Below, in pieces: positions 1 through 6,483 of a stretch of 31,459 nt of DNA. The DNA is from Caulobacterales bacterium RIFOXYB1_FULL_67_16 (GTDB lineage Bacteria; Pseudomonadota; Alphaproteobacteria; Caulobacterales; Caulobacteraceae). Made by a program: the position numbers and the translations under genes. The stretch covers positions 13,847 to 45,305 of the forward strand of contig MGLN01000046.1 in NCBI GenBank assembly GCA_001796045.1, given 5' to 3'. The notes under the pieces are model-generated. The model saw nothing but the letters and a program-made list of their open reading frames with translations, had not been told where the DNA came from and made no database searches. Every line of letters starts with the position of its first letter. Positions within the stretch are counted from its first letter, which is position 1.

Positions 1-156
1 CGGCACCAGGATTTCGGAGAAGGCATCTTCCAGCCCCTGCTGCTTAGCCTGCTCGCGCAGTTGCTCCGCCACCTTCTTCTCGAAGTTCGAGTAGGCGTTG
101 ACGATATACCACTTGTGGCGCGGGTTGGCGGGCTTTGCGGGCGCTGCGTCGGTCAT
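1..156 (-). CDS. nusG: Transcription termination/antitermination protein NusG (N-terminal part)
   Basis: Only the first 52 codons are inside the window; the gene runs off the left edge. The start is the ATG at 154-156. After a short Ala/Pro-rich lead the peptide carries the NusG NGN opening: a KWYIVNAYSN strand followed by a helix with FEKKVAEQLRE, then EILVP. NusG binds RNA polymerase and links it to Rho, the ribosome or Nus factors. It sits directly behind secE in the same direction with a 13-base gap, the standard secE-nusG order, normally followed by rplK-rplA, which would lie outside the window. Identification is secure from the motif and the context; the C-terminal KOW domain cannot be checked. 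Confidence 0.95.
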   Translation of the reverse strand, partial: MTDAAPAKPANPRHKWYIVNAYSNFEKKVAEQLREQAKQQGLEDAFSEILVP

Positions 157-169
157 GGGCGCGTCTTTC

Positions 170-469
170 TCAGGAGCCGAGAGCGATGATGTAGCGGAAG
201 GCGAAACCGAGACCGGTGTCGACCACCCAGAAGAAGATCGCGGCGATGACCACCATGATGAAGACCATCACCGAGGTGATCCACGTCTCCTTGCGGCTGG
301 GCCACACGATCTTGCGGCCTTCGGCCATGACCTGCTTGTAGAAGTCGCCGGGGCTCGTGCGGGGCTTCTTCGGCTCGGTCGGGTCAATGGTGACGGTCGC
401 TCCGGCCGCAGCGGCCTGGGGCTTGGCGCCGGCCTGCGGCCGCTTCCCGGGAGATTTGGCCTTGGCCAT
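170..469 (-). CDS. secE: Preprotein translocase subunit SecE
   Basis: Protein of 99 residues. Residues 1 to about 38 are a Lys/Pro/Ala-rich hydrophilic extension. The rest is the conserved SecE core: a KQVMAEGRKIVWPSRKET amphipathic helix containing the family WPSR motif, then a single membrane segment (VMVFIMVVIAAIFFWVV) and a short tail. SecE clamps the SecY halves in the SecYEG channel. A TTG six codons upstream at 487 is in frame, but the ATG at 467-469 was chosen because it starts the usual MAKAKS-type lead and has a GAAGAG-like ribosome site about eight bases before it. Longer than minimal single-helix SecE proteins (about 65 residues) because of the N-terminal extension. Flanked by tRNA-Trp upstream and nusG downstream. 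Confidence 0.95.
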   Translation of the reverse strand: MAKAKSPGKRPQAGAKPQAAAAGATVTIDPTEPKKPRTSPGDFYKQVMAEGRKIVWPSRKETWITSVMVFIMVVIAAIFFWVVDTGLGFAFRYIIALGS

Positions 470-492
470 CAGTTGCTCTTCACACAATTGTT

Positions 493-533
493 CCTGTCGC
501 CCCAGATGGGAAGTCCCATCCGGAAGCGACAGG
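493..533 (-). other. Double-stem hairpin between tRNA-Trp and secE
   Basis: An outer perfect 8-bp stem (CCTGTCGC at 493-500 with GCGACAGG at 526-533) encloses an inner perfect stem (GATGGG at 505-510 with CCCATC at 515-520, four-base loop). It begins only seven bases after the CCA end of the tRNA and lies in the secE leader. No U-run follows in the minus direction, so it does not look like an intrinsic terminator; a processing site separating tRNA from secE-nusG mRNA, or a leader structure, is more likely (inference). Confidence 0.6.
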
Positions 534-539
534 GGGGAT

Positions 540-615
540 TGGCAGGAGTTGGGGGACTCGAACCCACGACCCCCGGTTTTGGAGACCGGTGCTCTACCAG
601 CTGAGCTAAACTCCT
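540..615 (-). tRNA. tRNA-Trp (anticodon CCA)
   Basis: Cloverleaf read on the minus strand: acceptor stem AGGAGTT with AACTCCT, D arm GCTC/GAGC with AGCTGGTA loop, anticodon stem CCGGT/ACCGG with loop CTCCAAA giving anticodon CCA, variable loop GGGTC, and T loop TTCGAGT. Discriminator G and the 3' CCA are encoded (542-540). The T stem GTGGG/CCCCC contains one U-C mismatch at its second pair; everything else pairs. Location just upstream of secE is the usual alphaproteobacterial arrangement. Confidence 0.97.
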
Positions 616-711
616 AGACAATCGCGCGAACCGTCCGGTCCGTGCGTTCGCCAGAGGGGGGCGTATGCCCGACGCCGCCCGTCATTTCAAGGGCGATGTC
701 GCAGTTCCACG

Positions 712-2046
712 TCAGTCTTCCAGATGCGCGGCGATGGCGTCCCGCTCGGCCTCGGCCCTCACCAGTTCCTTGAAGATCAGCTTGTCGATGCGGCGGTCAT
801 CCATGTCGATGACCTCGACCTCGAATCGCCCGACCTGAAGCACCTCGCCCTCGTCCGGGACGCGCGACAACTGGTGCAGGATCAGGCCGGCGACGGTGTG
901 GAAGCCTTCGTGCTCGCCAAAGTCCTCGCCCAGGGTGTCCGCTAGGTCGTCCAGGTCGGTCTGCCCGTCGACCAGCCAGCTGCCGTCGGCGCGCTGATGG
1001 ATCCAGGCCTGTTCCTCGTCGTGGCCTTCATCGAAGTCGCCGGCGATCATCTCGAGGATGTCGGTCGCGGTGACCACGCCTTCGAAGGCGCCGTATTCGT
1101 CGACGATGAAGGCCATGTGGATGCGCGATCCCTTCAGGATCTCCAGCGCCTTCAGGACCGACGTCGACTGGGGGATGAAGGCCGGTTCAGCCACCAGGGC
1201 CTCGATGTCGAACTTGCCGTCGCTCAGCAGGGCGTCCAGCAGATCCTTCTTGTGGACCACGCCCAGCGGATTATCGACGTCGCTCTCACGCGCCACGACG
1301 ATCCGTGAATAGGGACAGGTGCGGATCTCCTCGCGCAGCACCGCCTCGGGGTCGTCCAAAGCGATCCAGAACACCTCGTGGCGCGGCGTCATGGCGACGC
1401 GGACGGGCCGGTCGCCCAGGCGCAGGATCTCCTCGATCATCTCCTGCTCCTCGGGTTCGATCAGGCCGGCCGAGGTGCCTTCCGCCAGGATGGTGGCCAC
1501 CTCTTCCTGGGTGACGTCGGATCCATCGCGATCCTTGACGCCCAGCATCTTGAGAATGCCGGACGTCGAGGCCGTCAGGAGAAGAACAAAGGGCTTCATC
1601 ACCAGCGCCATGCTCGAGATCGGCTGCGCCATCTTGGCGGCTATGGTCTCCGGGAAGATGAGGGCCAGCCGCTTGGGCACCAGCTCGCCGACGATCAGCG
1701 ACACATAGGTGATGCAGATGACCACCAAGGCCGTGGCGAAGACTTGAGAATAGGCGGCGAAGGCCGGGAAGGCGGTTTCCAGGATCCGGTCCAACTCGCC
1801 GGCGATGGTCGCCTGACCATAGGCGCCCGCCAGAATGCCGATAAGAGTGATGCCGACCTGAACGGCCGAGAGAAACTGCGTCGGTTCCTCCGCCAGTTTC
1901 AACGCCTTGCGCGCGCCGCGATCTCCCTTCTCAGCCCGGCTTTGAAGTTTGGATTTCCGGGAGGAGACGACCGCCAATTCGGTCATGGCGAACAGGCCGT
2001 TGAGCACCACGAGGAGCAGAACGACGACAATAGCGATGAGTAACAT
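712..2046 (-). CDS. Hemolysin-family/CorC-type CNNM and CBS-domain membrane protein
   Basis: Protein of 444 residues with the three-part build of the CorC/HlyC (TlyC, YfjD-like) family. Residues 1 to about 190 form the DUF21/CNNM transmembrane domain, with an N-terminal hydrophobic helix, a TELAVVSSRKSKL motif, and later segments around ILAGAYGQA and VGELVPKRLAL. About 205-330 is a CBS pair (MTPRHEVFWI, then VVHKKDLLDALL and FIVDEYGAFEGVVTATDIL). About 345-430 is the CorC_HlyC domain (DGSWLVDGQTDLDDL, FHTVAGLILHQL, GRFEVEVIDMDDRRIDKL). Members have been linked to magnesium or cobalt efflux; the older name hemolysin is not a safe functional label. It stands alone between tRNA-Trp and the small lipoprotein gene. 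The family call is firm; substrate and direction of transport are not shown. Confidence 0.92.
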   Translation of the reverse strand: MLLIAIVVVLLLVVLNGLFAMTELAVVSSRKSKLQSRAEKGDRGARKALKLAEEPTQFLSAVQVGITLIGILAGAYGQATIAGELDRILETAFPAFAAYSQVFATALVVICITYVSLIVGELVPKRLALIFPETIAAKMAQPISSMALVMKPFVLLLTASTSGILKMLGVKDRDGSDVTQEEVATILAEGTSAGLIEPEEQEMIEEILRLGDRPVRVAMTPRHEVFWIALDDPEAVLREEIRTCPYSRIVVARESDVDNPLGVVHKKDLLDALLSDGKFDIEALVAEPAFIPQSTSVLKALEILKGSRIHMAFIVDEYGAFEGVVTATDILEMIAGDFDEGHDEEQAWIHQRADGSWLVDGQTDLDDLADTLGEDFGEHEGFHTVAGLILHQLSRVPDEGEVLQVGRFEVEVIDMDDRRIDKLIFKELVRAEAERDAIAAHLED

Positions 2047-2140
2047 CTAGGGGTTTTTGGAGACCAACGCGGCGCGACAGGCGGCGTCCGCGCAAGGATA
2101 CTAGAGCAGGACGCGCGTCTACGCCACGCTTTCCTTGAAC

Positions 2141-2275
2141 TCAGCCTGTGCGGCCGGCCTCTATCGAGCCGTAGGCGCCCGACACGGGCCGTCCGTCAGC
2201 GTCATACCGGGAGGCGCAGGCGGACATTCCCAGGAGGGTGCCGATGAACAGGCCGATATGAAGGGCGCGCCGCAT
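2141..2275 (-). CDS. Small putative lipoprotein (44 residues)
   Basis: From the ATG at 2273-2275 the peptide begins MRRALHIGLFIGTLLG, a short positively charged n-region and hydrophobic core, followed by MSAC, an acceptable lipobox with the Cys at residue 19. The remaining 25 residues (ASRYDADGRPVSGAYGS and a short tail) are polar. An upstream in-frame extension to 2353 was rejected because it would bury the signal peptide. No strong ribosome site is visible. Likely a short envelope lipoprotein; function unknown. Convergent with nothing and divergent from the methyltransferase at 2413. Moderate confidence because of size. Confidence 0.5.
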   Translation of the reverse strand: MRRALHIGLFIGTLLGMSACASRYDADGRPVSGAYGSIEAGRTG

Positions 2276-2412
2276 TGTGGTTACCGATCGCTTAACGTCT
2301 ACGCCAGACATAAACGATTGATTCAGCTTTACGCAAATACGCGCAACGGCCAAGCGAAACGGGGCAGGCCCGTTCGCCTCCCCTTCGCGGTTCAGGACGG
2401 CTAGAAGACCTT

Positions 2413-3045
2413 ATGCAGACTCTGGATTCCCTGGCCGTCCTACCCGACGGGGCGTTGTCGTCTCCCGCCGCCCAAAGAAACGCAGTGGCGATTCTGGCGG
2501 TGCTGAAGGCCCATCTGCCTGCGCAAGGGCGGGTGCTGGAGGTCGCGTCCGGGTCTGGCGAGCACGCCAGAGCCTTCGCCACGGCCCTGCCGGACCTGGA
2601 CTGGACGCCCAGCGATCCCAGCCCTGAGGCGCGCGTGAGCATAGAGGCCTGGCGGCGCGACGGGCCGGCCAATCTGCGGGCGCCGCTCTCGCTCGACGCC
2701 GAAGCCGCCGAGACCTGGCCGGAAGGCGCATTCAACGCCGTCTATTGCGCGAACATGACCCACATCAGCCCCTGGTCGGCGACCGAGGGGCTGATGGGTC
2801 TGGCGGGCCGGGTGTTGAGGCGGCAGGGCGGTCTTTTGGCGCTTTATGGTCCCTATCTCGAGACCGACTGCCCCCTGGCGGAATCGAATGCGGCCTTCGA
2901 CGAAAATCTGAAGGCGCGAAATCCCGCCTGGGGTCTGAGGGACCGGGAAGCAGTCGAGGCCCTCGCGGGGGCGCACGGCCTGGCGGCCGTCAGGCGGGTT
3001 CAGATGCCGGCCAACAATCTGATGCTGCTGTTCCGGCGGACCTGA
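2413..3045 (+). CDS. DUF938 (UPF0585) family SAM-dependent methyltransferase
   Basis: Protein of 210 residues. The N-terminal SPAAQRNAVAIL stretch, the glycine-rich SAM loop VLEVASGSGEHA (about residues 41-52), LDWTPSDPSP and the FNAVYCANMTHISPW block are the signature of the DUF938 family, a class I methyltransferase fold. Later blocks LLALYGPY and WGLRDREAVEALA also fit. The substrate is not known for the family. The stop is one base short of the tail-to-tail neighbour at 3047, so the two genes converge with no room for a terminator. The ATG at 2413 is preceded by GAAG about nine bases upstream. Confidence 0.88.
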   Translation: MQTLDSLAVLPDGALSSPAAQRNAVAILAVLKAHLPAQGRVLEVASGSGEHARAFATALPDLDWTPSDPSPEARVSIEAWRRDGPANLRAPLSLDAEAAETWPEGAFNAVYCANMTHISPWSATEGLMGLAGRVLRRQGGLLALYGPYLETDCPLAESNAAFDENLKARNPAWGLRDREAVEALAGAHGLAAVRRVQMPANNLMLLFRRT

Positions 3046-3046
3046 A

Positions 3047-3535
3047 TCAGAGGGCGGCGACCACCGCCGACAGGGCGGCGCGCTCCGCCAGGGGCTGGGC
3101 CTTGCCCTCGGCGAACACCGCCGCCGGGGCCTCGACCGAGACGCCGAAGACTTCGCCCGCCACGGCGACGCCGCTGTCGAAGGCCAGGATGAGCAGGCCG
3201 TTGGCGCGCGCCAGCTCGACCAGGGCGCGGACGGCGGCGAGGCCGGCCTGATCGGTCGAGCCGCCCGGCACCACCAGCCCCTTCAACCGGCCCTCGGCGA
3301 TGTCCTTGGCGGTGGCGGTCGCCAGGACGGTCATGCCGCCGGAGATCAGGCTGCCGTCCCCGGTCGAGATGGGGGCCAGCCCCACGCCTTCGGCCCGAAG
3401 CGCCCCTTCCACGTCGCCCAGTTCGCCGAAGTCCATGTCACGTCGCATCACCAGCCCCATGCGCAGGCGGGTGGGGACGGGACGGTTGTAACCGTTACGG
3501 CGGGGAGCGGCGGAAGTTTTGCGTTGAGCGTACAA
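3047..3535 (-). CDS. DJ-1/PfpI-like protein lacking the nucleophilic cysteine
   Basis: Protein of 162 residues. From about residue 26 it shows the DJ-1/PfpI flavodoxin-like plan: first strand MGLVM, helix DFGELGDVEGALRAEG, a GLVVPGG strand and turn (86-92), helix, then the nucleophile-elbow position LLILAFDSG (114-122) followed by VAVAG. In active members the elbow is A-[IV]-C-H-G; here Asp120 stands where the Cys should be, so protease or glyoxalase chemistry of the usual kind is not expected. The proposed start is the TTG at 3533-3535, because AAGGAG sits five bases before it; the first ATG in frame (3460) would start directly at strand one and is the alternative. Structural assignment is by pattern only. 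Confidence 0.65.
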   Translation of the reverse strand: MYAQRKTSAAPRRNGYNRPVPTRLRMGLVMRRDMDFGELGDVEGALRAEGVGLAPISTGDGSLISGGMTVLATATAKDIAEGRLKGLVVPGGSTDQAGLAAVRALVELARANGLLILAFDSGVAVAGEVFGVSVEAPAAVFAEGKAQPLAERAALSAVVAAL

Positions 3536-4124
3536 GACGTCTCCTTCGAGGGTTTCAATATTGGTTCAAATCCGGCGACCTGGGCTGCCGAAACAAAGCC
3601 ACGAACGAGCAAGAAAAAAGCGAAACGTCGGGTCCGGCCGCAACCGCCCCGCACTCAGGCTCATTTGTGGAATGGCGCCAGATATAGTGAAAGGGACCCA
3701 ATGATCAACCATCTCCGGTGTGATCGTCGTCCGCGTGATCATAAAACCGGCGGACGCCTCCTGTTTGATCCCATGGTCAAGCTGAGATATCTGCGGAAAC
3801 CGGGCGTCGAATGAGTGCAAGTTCAATTCCGATAGCCATTTAAATCTCTGTATTAATTGATGATTTTTCGAGGCTCGAATTGGCCTGTGCGATAGGGAGT
3901 GCAATTCGCCGTGTACTGCCCCCTGAGCCGCAGGCGGCTCACCTTGCTCTGCAATGTCAAAGACCCGAGCCCATTATAAGCCAGCGGCGACGGGCGCCGG
4001 GTTGATCGTCCGATCCGTTTTTCAAGCCCATGAAATCACGCGGCTTCCCTGACGGAATTAGGATAGCGGGAGTTCCGCAGCGACGCGGGATGACCTAGAC
4101 ACCCCCATCGACTGGACGGAGCCC
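3536..4124. other. Intergenic stretch of 589 bases with no convincing gene
   Basis: This is the only gap above 300 bases. It is visibly richer in A/T than its surroundings, particularly about 3660-3900 (for example the TTTAAATCTCTGTATTAATTG run near 3839-3859). Open frames on both strands have poor third-position GC and match no family I know. Structured elements are the palindrome TTCGAG-G-CTCGAA at 3867-3879 and the hairpin GAGCCG-CAGG-CGGCTC at 3925-3940, which lacks a T-run. No tRNA, SRP, tmRNA or RNase P signature was found. It could hold a promoter for the gene at 4125, an unrecognised small RNA, or decayed foreign DNA. Confidence 0.6.
3867..3879. promoter_or_regulatory. Palindrome TTCGAGGCTCGAA (copy 1)
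   Basis: Six-base inverted repeat TTCGAG/CTCGAA with a one-base spacer in the non-coding stretch. The same 13-mer occurs at 15815-15827, between rpsU and coq9. It might be an operator, but two copies are not enough to show this. Confidence 0.25.
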
Positions 4125-4895
4125 ATGGCCTTTACCCGCACCTACGACGGCGACGAACCCGTTCGCGTGAACAAGTGGCTGGGCCAGACCGGCGTCTGTT
4201 CGCGGCGCGAGGCCGAGAGCCTGATCGCCGACGGACTGGTGACCATCGACGGCGAGGTGGTGCGAGACGCGGGCCGCAAGATCGAGCCGGGCCAGACCCT
4301 GACCCTGAACGACACGGCCCAGTCGGCCCTGGCGTCAGGCATGACCATACTGCTGCACAAGCCGGTCGGCTATGTCTCGGGCCAGCCCGATCCAGGCAAG
4401 ATACCGGCCGTGCGCCTGTTGAAGGCCCCCAACCGCGTCGGCGAGGGCGAGATCCCGGCGCGCGACGCCTCCCTGCCCCCGATCGGCCGGCTGGACGAGG
4501 ATTCGCGCGGTCTGCTGCTGCTGTCGTCGGACGGGGTGGTCGCCAAGGCGGTGATCGGGCCGCAGTCCGAACTGGACAAGGAGTATCTGGTGGTCGTCGA
4601 CGGCCAGATCACCGAGGCCAAGCTGGGCAGGCTGCGCCACGGGCTGGAGCTGAACGGCAAGCCGCTGAAGCCCGCCCGCGTCACCCAGATCGAACCCCAG
4701 CGGCTGCGCTTCATCCTGACCGAGGGCAAATACCGCCAGATCCGCCGAATGTGCGAACTGGTCGGGCTGGAGGTCACGGACCTGTACCGCATCCGCGTGG
4801 GGCCGCTGTTGCTGGGCGACCTGCCCGAGGGCCGATGGCGTCACCTGACCCCGGACGAGCGCGACGCCCTGATCCGGCAGTCAGCCGGGAACTGA
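4125..4895 (+). CDS. RsuA/RluB/E/F-family rRNA pseudouridine synthase, RluF-like
   Basis: Protein of 256 residues. An S4 RNA-binding domain occupies about 12-60 (VRVNKWLGQTGVCSRREAE and LIADGLVTIDGEVV). The catalytic domain begins with ILLHKPVGYVSG and carries the motif GRLDEDSRGLLLLSSDG with catalytic Asp124. KEYLVVVDG and the family block EGKYRQIRRMCELVG follow. The D-x-S-x-GL form of motif II and the RQIRRMCE block resemble RluF (23S rRNA U2604) more than RsuA or RluB, but the exact target base cannot be read from sequence. Start at ATG 4125, with GGAG four to seven bases before it. The 3' end overlaps the convergent regulator gene by 15 bases. Confidence 0.88.
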   Translation: MAFTRTYDGDEPVRVNKWLGQTGVCSRREAESLIADGLVTIDGEVVRDAGRKIEPGQTLTLNDTAQSALASGMTILLHKPVGYVSGQPDPGKIPAVRLLKAPNRVGEGEIPARDASLPPIGRLDEDSRGLLLLSSDGVVAKAVIGPQSELDKEYLVVVDGQITEAKLGRLRHGLELNGKPLKPARVTQIEPQRLRFILTEGKYRQIRRMCELVGLEVTDLYRIRVGPLLLGDLPEGRWRHLTPDERDALIRQSAGN

Positions 4896-5189
4896 CACGC
4901 CCGCCAGGCCGGCAAGCCGGGTCAGCTCCGCCACATGGCCGGCGAAGGCCTTGCGCCCCGCCCCCGTCAGAGCCAGCCAGGTGCGCTGTCGCCCGCCCAG
5001 GGCCGCCTTGCGCAGCTTCACATAGCCGGCCTCTTCCAGCTGTTTGACGTGTTTGGACATGACGGAATCGGACACGCCGATCCCGTCGCGGACCACGCCG
5101 AACTCGACCTCGTCCGCCGCCGACAGCATGGCGCAGATCTGCAGACGGCCGGGGGCGTGGATGACGGCGTCCAGGACCGGGGCGCTCAC
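4881..5189 (-). CDS. Winged-helix transcriptional regulator (MarR/ArsR-like single domain)
   Basis: Protein of 102 residues, all one winged helix: helix LDAVIHAPGRLQICAML, VEFGVVRDGIGVSDSVMSKHVKQLEEAGYV as the helix-turn-helix with its recognition helix at about 40-54, then the wing KLRKAALGGRQRTWLALT and a C-terminal helix. This matches the small transcriptional regulators often paired with a membrane protein. The start is GTG at 5187-5189; the GTGA overlaps the TGA of the upstream membrane-protein gene, so the two are translationally coupled. It probably binds the TTTCCA-N3-TGGAAA repeats ahead of the pair and represses its own operon (inference). Tail-to-tail overlap of 15 bases with the pseudouridine synthase gene. 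Confidence 0.85.
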   Translation of the reverse strand: MSAPVLDAVIHAPGRLQICAMLSAADEVEFGVVRDGIGVSDSVMSKHVKQLEEAGYVKLRKAALGGRQRTWLALTGAGRKAFAGHVAELTRLAGLAGVSVPG

Positions 5190-5638
5190 GGTCGAGTCGC
5201 CGTTTCTGCGCGATAAACCCGCATCCAAAGGCGCGAGAAGACCAGAGCGAGGACAAAGGCGGCGGCAATCAGCGGCAGAACCCAGACATACTGGCCCGTC
5301 CGTCCATAATAGACGCTGGCCAGGGCCAGAACGAGGAAGACGACGCCCAGGGCGATGGCGATCCAGCGTGCGCGGCGTGGCGACAGGCCGGTGACGCTGA
5401 GGCCGGTCTTCTCGGACCATCGCCGCCAAAGGATGGCGAAGGCCAGGGTTGCTGCTGCCGAGGCCAATACGTTGAAGGGCATCGGCGCAGCCTGGCCGCC
5501 GACAAAGGCGGCCGCGACCGCCGAATAGACGAGGTCATAGGACCAGGAACTCTTGCCGACGCGCTCGCGCACCAGGTCCTGGGAACGCCGGATCTCGGCC
5601 AGCATCTGTTCGTGGGTTTCGGGGTCGTTCTGAGACAT
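5186..5638 (-). CDS. Four-helix membrane protein of unknown function, partner of the winged-helix regulator
   Basis: Protein of 150 residues. Residues 1-30 are a hydrophilic helix (NDPETHEQMLAEIRRSQDLV). Hydrophobic segments lie at about 36-52, 55-71, 92-111 and 117-136, giving four helices in two pairs, and the protein ends with a short basic tail. I do not recognise a named family beyond small inner-membrane proteins co-transcribed with winged-helix regulators. ATG 5636-5638 was preferred to an upstream in-frame start because GAGGAAG lies about seven bases before it. First gene of a two-gene unit; its promoter region is loaded with inverted repeats. The context suggests membrane or envelope stress sensing, but nothing in the protein proves it. 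Confidence 0.75.
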   Translation of the reverse strand: MSQNDPETHEQMLAEIRRSQDLVRERVGKSSWSYDLVYSAVAAAFVGGQAAPMPFNVLASAAATLAFAILWRRWSEKTGLSVTGLSPRRARWIAIALGVVFLVLALASVYYGRTGQYVWVLPLIAAAFVLALVFSRLWMRVYRAETATRP

Positions 5639-5652
5639 GGCGACTTCCTCAC

Positions 5653-5716
5653 TTTCCATAATGGAAAATGATAGAGACTTTCCATATCGTCAAGTCATAA
5701 GTTTCCAGATTGGAAA
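5653..5716 (-). promoter_or_regulatory. Operator cluster TTTCCA-N3-TGGAAA and overlapping promoter of the membrane protein/regulator pair
   Basis: Two inverted repeats flank a half site: TTTCCATAATGGAAA at 5653-5667, TTTCCATA at 5679-5686 and TTTCCAGATTGGAAA at 5702-5716. The centres of the two full sites are 49 bases apart. On the minus strand TTGACG (5693-5688) is a good -35, with a weak AT-rich -10 (CATTTT) 17 bases on, so binding to the sites would cover the promoter. The outermost site directly abuts the stop codon of atp12. The natural candidate ligand is the winged-helix protein at 4881-5189. Confidence 0.75.
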
Positions 5717-5717
5717 A

Positions 5718-6470
5718 TCAACCCAGCGCCTCGAACCACCGCTGGAGCAGTTCGGCCTCGGCCCGGCGCGCCTCGGTGCGTTCCGCAGCCTCTGCATCGA
5801 CGCCCCACTGCTCCTCCTGAAACTGCTCATCGATCCGCGACAGGTCGAAGGCGACGCCGCCCTCCAGCGCGCCCTGCTCCACCGCCAGGGCCAGAACCGC
5901 CGAACCGAAGAGGGGCACGGCGGTCGCCAGGCCGGTCAGCCGGAAGTCGTCCAGCGACAGGGCGTGGGCCTTCACCCGGGCGACGGCCTCAGGCGACTGG
6001 GGCTGGTGGACGATGCCGGAGACGGGCGTCAGGATCACGCCCATCTCGCGCGCCGCCCAATCGCGCCACGGTCTCCATTCGCGCGTCTGACGCTCGACCA
6101 AGGGGTTGGGGTGTTCAGCCAGATAGCAGACCACGTCCGAACCGGCGTAGGCGGCGATCTCGTCCGCCACCGCCTCGCGCGCCTGGCCGATCCGGTCGAT
6201 GGCGGTCGAGGCCAGACGGGTGGCGGGCATGGTCGAGGGATCTAGAAACTGCCCTTGCGCAGCCCATTCCGCGGCGACCAAGCGCGCCGAAGCCTCGGTC
6301 GGCAGCACCAGAAGAGCCTTGTCCGGGGTCTTGGGCGTACGCCCGTCCAGCAGCACAGCCCAGCCGCCGTCCACATGTGGGCCGACTGAGGCGTCGCTCC
6401 AGAAGCGCGACACGCGGTCGGGCGACAGTTCGACAAAACGCGGTCGACGCGGGGTCTTGGGATCAGTCAT
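5718..6470 (-). CDS. ATP12-family F1-ATPase assembly chaperone
   Basis: Protein of 250 residues with the ATP12 layout: N-terminal RFWSDASVGPHVDGGWAVLLDGRTPKTP, LPTEASARLVAAEWAAQG, PATRLASTAIDRI, then DVVCYLAEHPNPLVERQ and WRPWRDWAAREMGV, ending in a helical tail with EEQWGVDAEAAER. In mitochondria Atp12 binds the F1 alpha subunit before hexamer assembly; the bacterial homologue is presumed to do the same in the cytoplasm. Last gene of the crcB-rluC-TPR/oxygenase-atp12 run, starting 13 bases after the oxygenase stop. rluC and atp12 are often neighbours in alphaproteobacteria. The next gene downstream has its own promoter. Confidence 0.93.
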   Translation of the reverse strand: MTDPKTPRRPRFVELSPDRVSRFWSDASVGPHVDGGWAVLLDGRTPKTPDKALLVLPTEASARLVAAEWAAQGQFLDPSTMPATRLASTAIDRIGQAREAVADEIAAYAGSDVVCYLAEHPNPLVERQTREWRPWRDWAAREMGVILTPVSGIVHQPQSPEAVARVKAHALSLDDFRLTGLATAVPLFGSAVLALAVEQGALEGGVAFDLSRIDEQFQEEQWGVDAEAAERTEARRAEAELLQRWFEALG

Positions 6471-6483
6471 CGGTTCTTGAAAC

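Noticed and set aside
1378..2043. Long plus-strand frames antisense to the CorC-type gene and similar frames opposite other genes
   Set aside because: High-GC shadow frames with His/Gly/Arg/Gln-rich composition and no domains.
3524..3814. 96-residue plus-strand frame overlapping the DJ-1-like gene start
   Set aside because: TTG start without ribosome site, overlap with a better-supported gene, and no recognisable domain.
3566..3904. 112-residue minus-strand frame in the AT-rich gap
   Set aside because: Third-position base use is unlike the neighbours, no family match is recognisable, and no ribosome site was seen.
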